Shown here: positions 63,871 through 64,000 of the stretch, in pieces | Numbering within the stretch: position 1 is the first letter of the stretch | Layout of the letters: each line of letters starts with the position of its first letter | DNA from: Amylostereum areolatum | Taxonomy: Eukaryota; Basidiomycota; Agaricomycetes; Russulales; Stereaceae | DNA: 64,000 bases | Direction: 5' to 3' | Assembly (NCBI GenBank): GCA_012932865.1 | Contig: SAXG01000001.1 | Location: forward strand, 2,903,693 to 2,967,692 | Translations under genes and position numbers: made by a program | Notes under the pieces: generated by a model | What the model was told of the DNA's origin: nothing | The model's input: only the letters and a program-made list of their open reading frames with translations | Database searches by the model: none

Positions 63871-64000
63871 CATGAGAGCCTGACGCACGAAGCCGCCCAA
63901 CACGCCACCGAGCAGTGGTTGTACTGGGAAGATGCGGTACTCCGCACTCAGCGGGAACCCCCTTCGCGCTTCAACCACTCCTGGCGCGTCGACGATCTCT

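Noticed and set aside
1..64000. tRNA, rRNA, CRISPR arrays, bacterial promoters or ribosome binding sites
   Set aside because: None recognised; the window is eukaryotic and regularly spaced identical repeats with unique spacers are absent.

Overview
The window is nuclear DNA of a filamentous basidiomycete fungus, most likely an Agaricomycete. Host genes are split by 48-60 bp GT-AG introns, the gene types are fungal (Rna14/CstF-77, NAD-glutamate dehydrogenase, Pho80-type cyclin, 14-3-3, glyoxal oxidase, GMC oxidoreductase), and the right third is full of chromodomain Ty3 retrotransposons and a tyrosine-recombinase retrotransposon. No bacterial operon, CRISPR array, rRNA or tRNA gene was found.

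Layout. 1-514: 3' end of a host gene. 1.5-2.8 kb: a broken GMC oxidoreductase joined directly to a fragment of an RTP1/TANGO6-like gene. 3.9-4.65 kb (minus): an unrecognised spliced gene, divergent from an intact Rna14/CstF-77 gene (4866-8012, 12 exons, one probable GC-AG intron). 8.9-9.7 kb: a spliced coiled-coil gene. 10.5-12.9 kb: a decayed NAD-glutamate dehydrogenase.

13.99-23.55 kb and 25.63-33.35 kb are each bounded by inverted repeats that start with the same 10 bases (TATGGCGGTC) and end CCATAG, and each is flanked by a short direct repeat (AATCC; CCCATT). I read both as large non-autonomous DNA elements carrying host-derived cargo. The first holds a cyclin pseudogene, an AT-hook gene, an apparently intact 703-aa gene with a possible 2OG-Fe(II) dioxygenase-like C-terminus, and a PPR gene. 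The second holds decayed glyoxal oxidase and heparinase-like genes and degenerate tandem copies of a piece of the cyclin gene. Between them lies a 14-3-3 pseudogene with an internal inversion. A 1-kb element with 140-bp inverted repeats follows at 33.66-34.70 kb, then a sparsely coding stretch with one spliced gene (37.4-38.5 kb) and a C/T-rich simple-sequence block (39.7-40.3 kb).

40.6-64 kb is a nest of retroelements. Ty3-A (40622-47712, plus) has two 420-bp LTRs but carries nonsense, frameshift and catalytic-site changes. Ty3-B (47713-59811, minus) has an upstream ORF, gag, a textbook -1 frameshift signal, protease, RT, RNase H and a chromodomain integrase. Its integrase is split by an inserted RT/RNase H/tyrosine-recombinase retrotransposon (about 49128-53311), and its chromodomain is split by a solo LTR of its own family (48371-48829). 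To the right are a Ty3 integrase fragment (59843-61528) and a gag-like region split by another solo LTR (62064-62520) with a perfect 5-bp duplication.

Together the host genes do not form a pathway; the region is a repeat-rich, rearranged compartment in which gene capture, pseudogenisation and nested insertion dominate. All homology calls are from pattern recognition of translated sequence without database searches.
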